Source of the DNA: Clavulina sp. PMI_390
Taxonomy: Eukaryota > Basidiomycota > Agaricomycetes > Cantharellales > Hydnaceae
NCBI GenBank assembly: GCA_015039315.1
Contig: WIDE01000153.1
Coordinates: forward strand, 1 to 49,891
Reading direction: 5' to 3'
Length of the DNA stretch: 49,891 nt
Each line of letters starts with the position of its first letter. Within the stretch, counting starts at the first letter, position 1. A program made the translations under genes and the position numbers. Below are positions 48,643-49,891 of this stretch, piece by piece. Under the pieces are notes generated by a model that saw only the letters and a program-made list of their open reading frames with translations, did not search any database and had not been told where the DNA came from.

Positions 48643-49891
48643 GACAGGAAATATTGAGCAGTCAAGCGAGATCTGGATGCAGTGATGATAAACTCTGAAG
48701 AAAGACGTCAATAATGAGGAATCGAGATAGGGCTATGCTCTCTCAGGCTGTCATGGGACTCAGAGCCGGGCTTTATTAGCGAGCAAGCCAAAGCCCTGGG
48801 CGCCACACGTGGGACGATCATTGACACGGGCCGAGGAAGCGCGCAAGGAATGATACCCCCAGCACCGAGAACAACGCAGCAGATGATGAAGAAAGCGAAA
48901 GTGTGGTCCACTGCAGCCTAGCAAGTTGCTTGTCATCGGTGGCAGCATCTGTGCGCCTGTAGCTCGTGGAGCGGGTTACTGATGCTTTTACGGTCGGCAG
49001 CACGCCCCAAGGTGGCCGGTCCGAAAACCGGGATAAATCAACAAGATACCGAGGAGGTGGTTCGCTGACAGCAGGGGGCTGAAGGCATAGGATCTAAAAA
49101 CATCTGACGCGTACTGTTCGTTTGCCACTTATCACCATATACATAGCTGATGCCACGATCAGGCAAGCGCCTTTCCCCCTTTACAGACTTCGGCAGCGAT
49201 TCGTCTAGATTCCGAACTTCTGAACAATGAGATTGGCGCGGGGTTTGTGACGAAATCAGGGTTTTAGATAACAACGTGGACGGGATCTGCATAGCTACCC
49301 GACAACGGCGGCGATCGGCGATCATCTTGCACCATCGACACGCTGGCGGCGATCTTCGCACCCGGACGCGAGAGCATGTAGTCATGCATTTTTCATTCGT
49401 GAGGGAAGGTTGCTAGGCCTGCACGGGAGAACTATGCAACCCTTCCACGAGTGTAATCTGTACAGAGCCACAGAATCAGCCTAATAGTTCCACCCCGAGG
49501 AAACGCAATAATCTTCGCGCGCATATACTGTACTAACCTCGTCTTTGGTAATAGTATGAAGAGCACCGGGGGAAGCCACATTGCCTGTCACAGCACTCGC
49601 AGCAATGTCCACGGCGCGACCGACCTTCCCTCGGGTAACCTCCCAAAATGTAATCTTGATTTTACATGAGCGAGGATCACTCAGTCATCAATAATTAAAA
49701 TGGGTAAAGATATGACAAGTAGTCAACGTACCTGATCAGGTATCACTTCGATGACACTCACTCGGGGATCGCTCTCATCGCCAGTGCGCACCCCATCGCC
49801 TAGATCGCCGAACCAGGCTTTGACGCTAGAGCTCCAGTATTGCTTGACAACGGAACGATCCAAAATGAGCTTGGCGGTCCCCGAAACGGAG
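48643..49891 (+). repeat. Right copy of the 1.25-kb direct repeat (cut by the window end)
   Basis: The same sequence as 12-1261 (offset 48,631, becoming 48,630 after a one-base deletion near the position equivalent to 528). It begins GACAGGAAATATTG and continues unbroken to the window end, so its right boundary is not visible. Reading frames of the enclosed exons are preserved. Confidence 0.95.
49413..49891 (-). CDS. Second copy of the bli-3-type gene, 3' part (5' part beyond the window)
   Basis: The last three exons of the gene at 783-1853 are repeated: 49891-49732 (partial), 49654-49538 and 49457-49413. Splice sites are intact; the donor at the end of the middle exon changes from GTCAGT to GTTAGT, still valid. 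One visible coding change in the last exon turns IALVEGLH into ITLVEGLH. No stop or frameshift is seen, so the copy could be functional. Its start lies beyond the window end. Confidence 0.75.

Overview
The window reads as nuclear DNA of a filamentous basidiomycete. Almost every gene is split by short GT-AG introns (about 50-100 nt), and the gene set is fungal housekeeping: RPS23, Yak1/DYRK kinase, OMA1 peptidase, proteasome assembly chaperone 4, ornithine decarboxylase antizyme, cyclopropane-fatty-acid synthase and a UPF0643 protein. The DDE/Ulp1 transposon and the TKL-type kinase-like gene fit Agaricomycetes, perhaps the Rhizoctonia/Ceratobasidium group; that placement is inference, not proof.

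Layout. At 1-1.9 kb is a bli-3-type FMN-binding split-barrel gene on the minus strand; its downstream half is repeated in direct orientation at the far right end (48643-49891), 48.6 kb away. At 3.5-4.9 kb is a young chimeric gene. At 5.9-7.2 kb is an antizyme gene with a +1 frameshift site. At 8.4-13.2 kb is a complete DNA transposon with 24-bp terminal inverted repeats and TA target sites; its single five-exon gene fuses an Ulp1-type cysteine peptidase to a DDE transposase. At 13.4-18 kb are a degenerate kinase gene, an orphan gene, a degenerate short-repeat array and a paralogue of the chimeric gene. At 18.7-20.6 kb is the cyclopropane-fatty-acid synthase. At 20.8-24.6 kb is a gene-poor stretch with two small non-autonomous elements, one Harbinger-like and one hAT-like. 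From 24.6 to 46.3 kb the window is dense housekeeping sequence: RPS23, UPF0643, a 725-aa disordered protein diverging from a PHOSPHO-type phosphatase, Yak1, PAC4 diverging from a GRF zinc-finger protein, OMA1 and an SDR. The last 2.3 kb before the right repeat copy shows no gene.

How the parts relate. The most striking relationship joins three genes. The chimeric gene (3650-4863) has the promoter, TATA box, 5' UTR, 146-nt first exon, first intron and first codons of exon 2 of the cyclopropane-fatty-acid synthase gene. These are joined at about base 3907 to a body homologous to the orphan gene at 16853-17927. In today's locus that orphan lies directly downstream of the synthase on the same strand. 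A copy of the synthase-orphan pair with an internal deletion would produce exactly this gene. Exon coordinates were worked out by hand from splice consensus, reading phase and family knowledge; no alignment or expression data were available.
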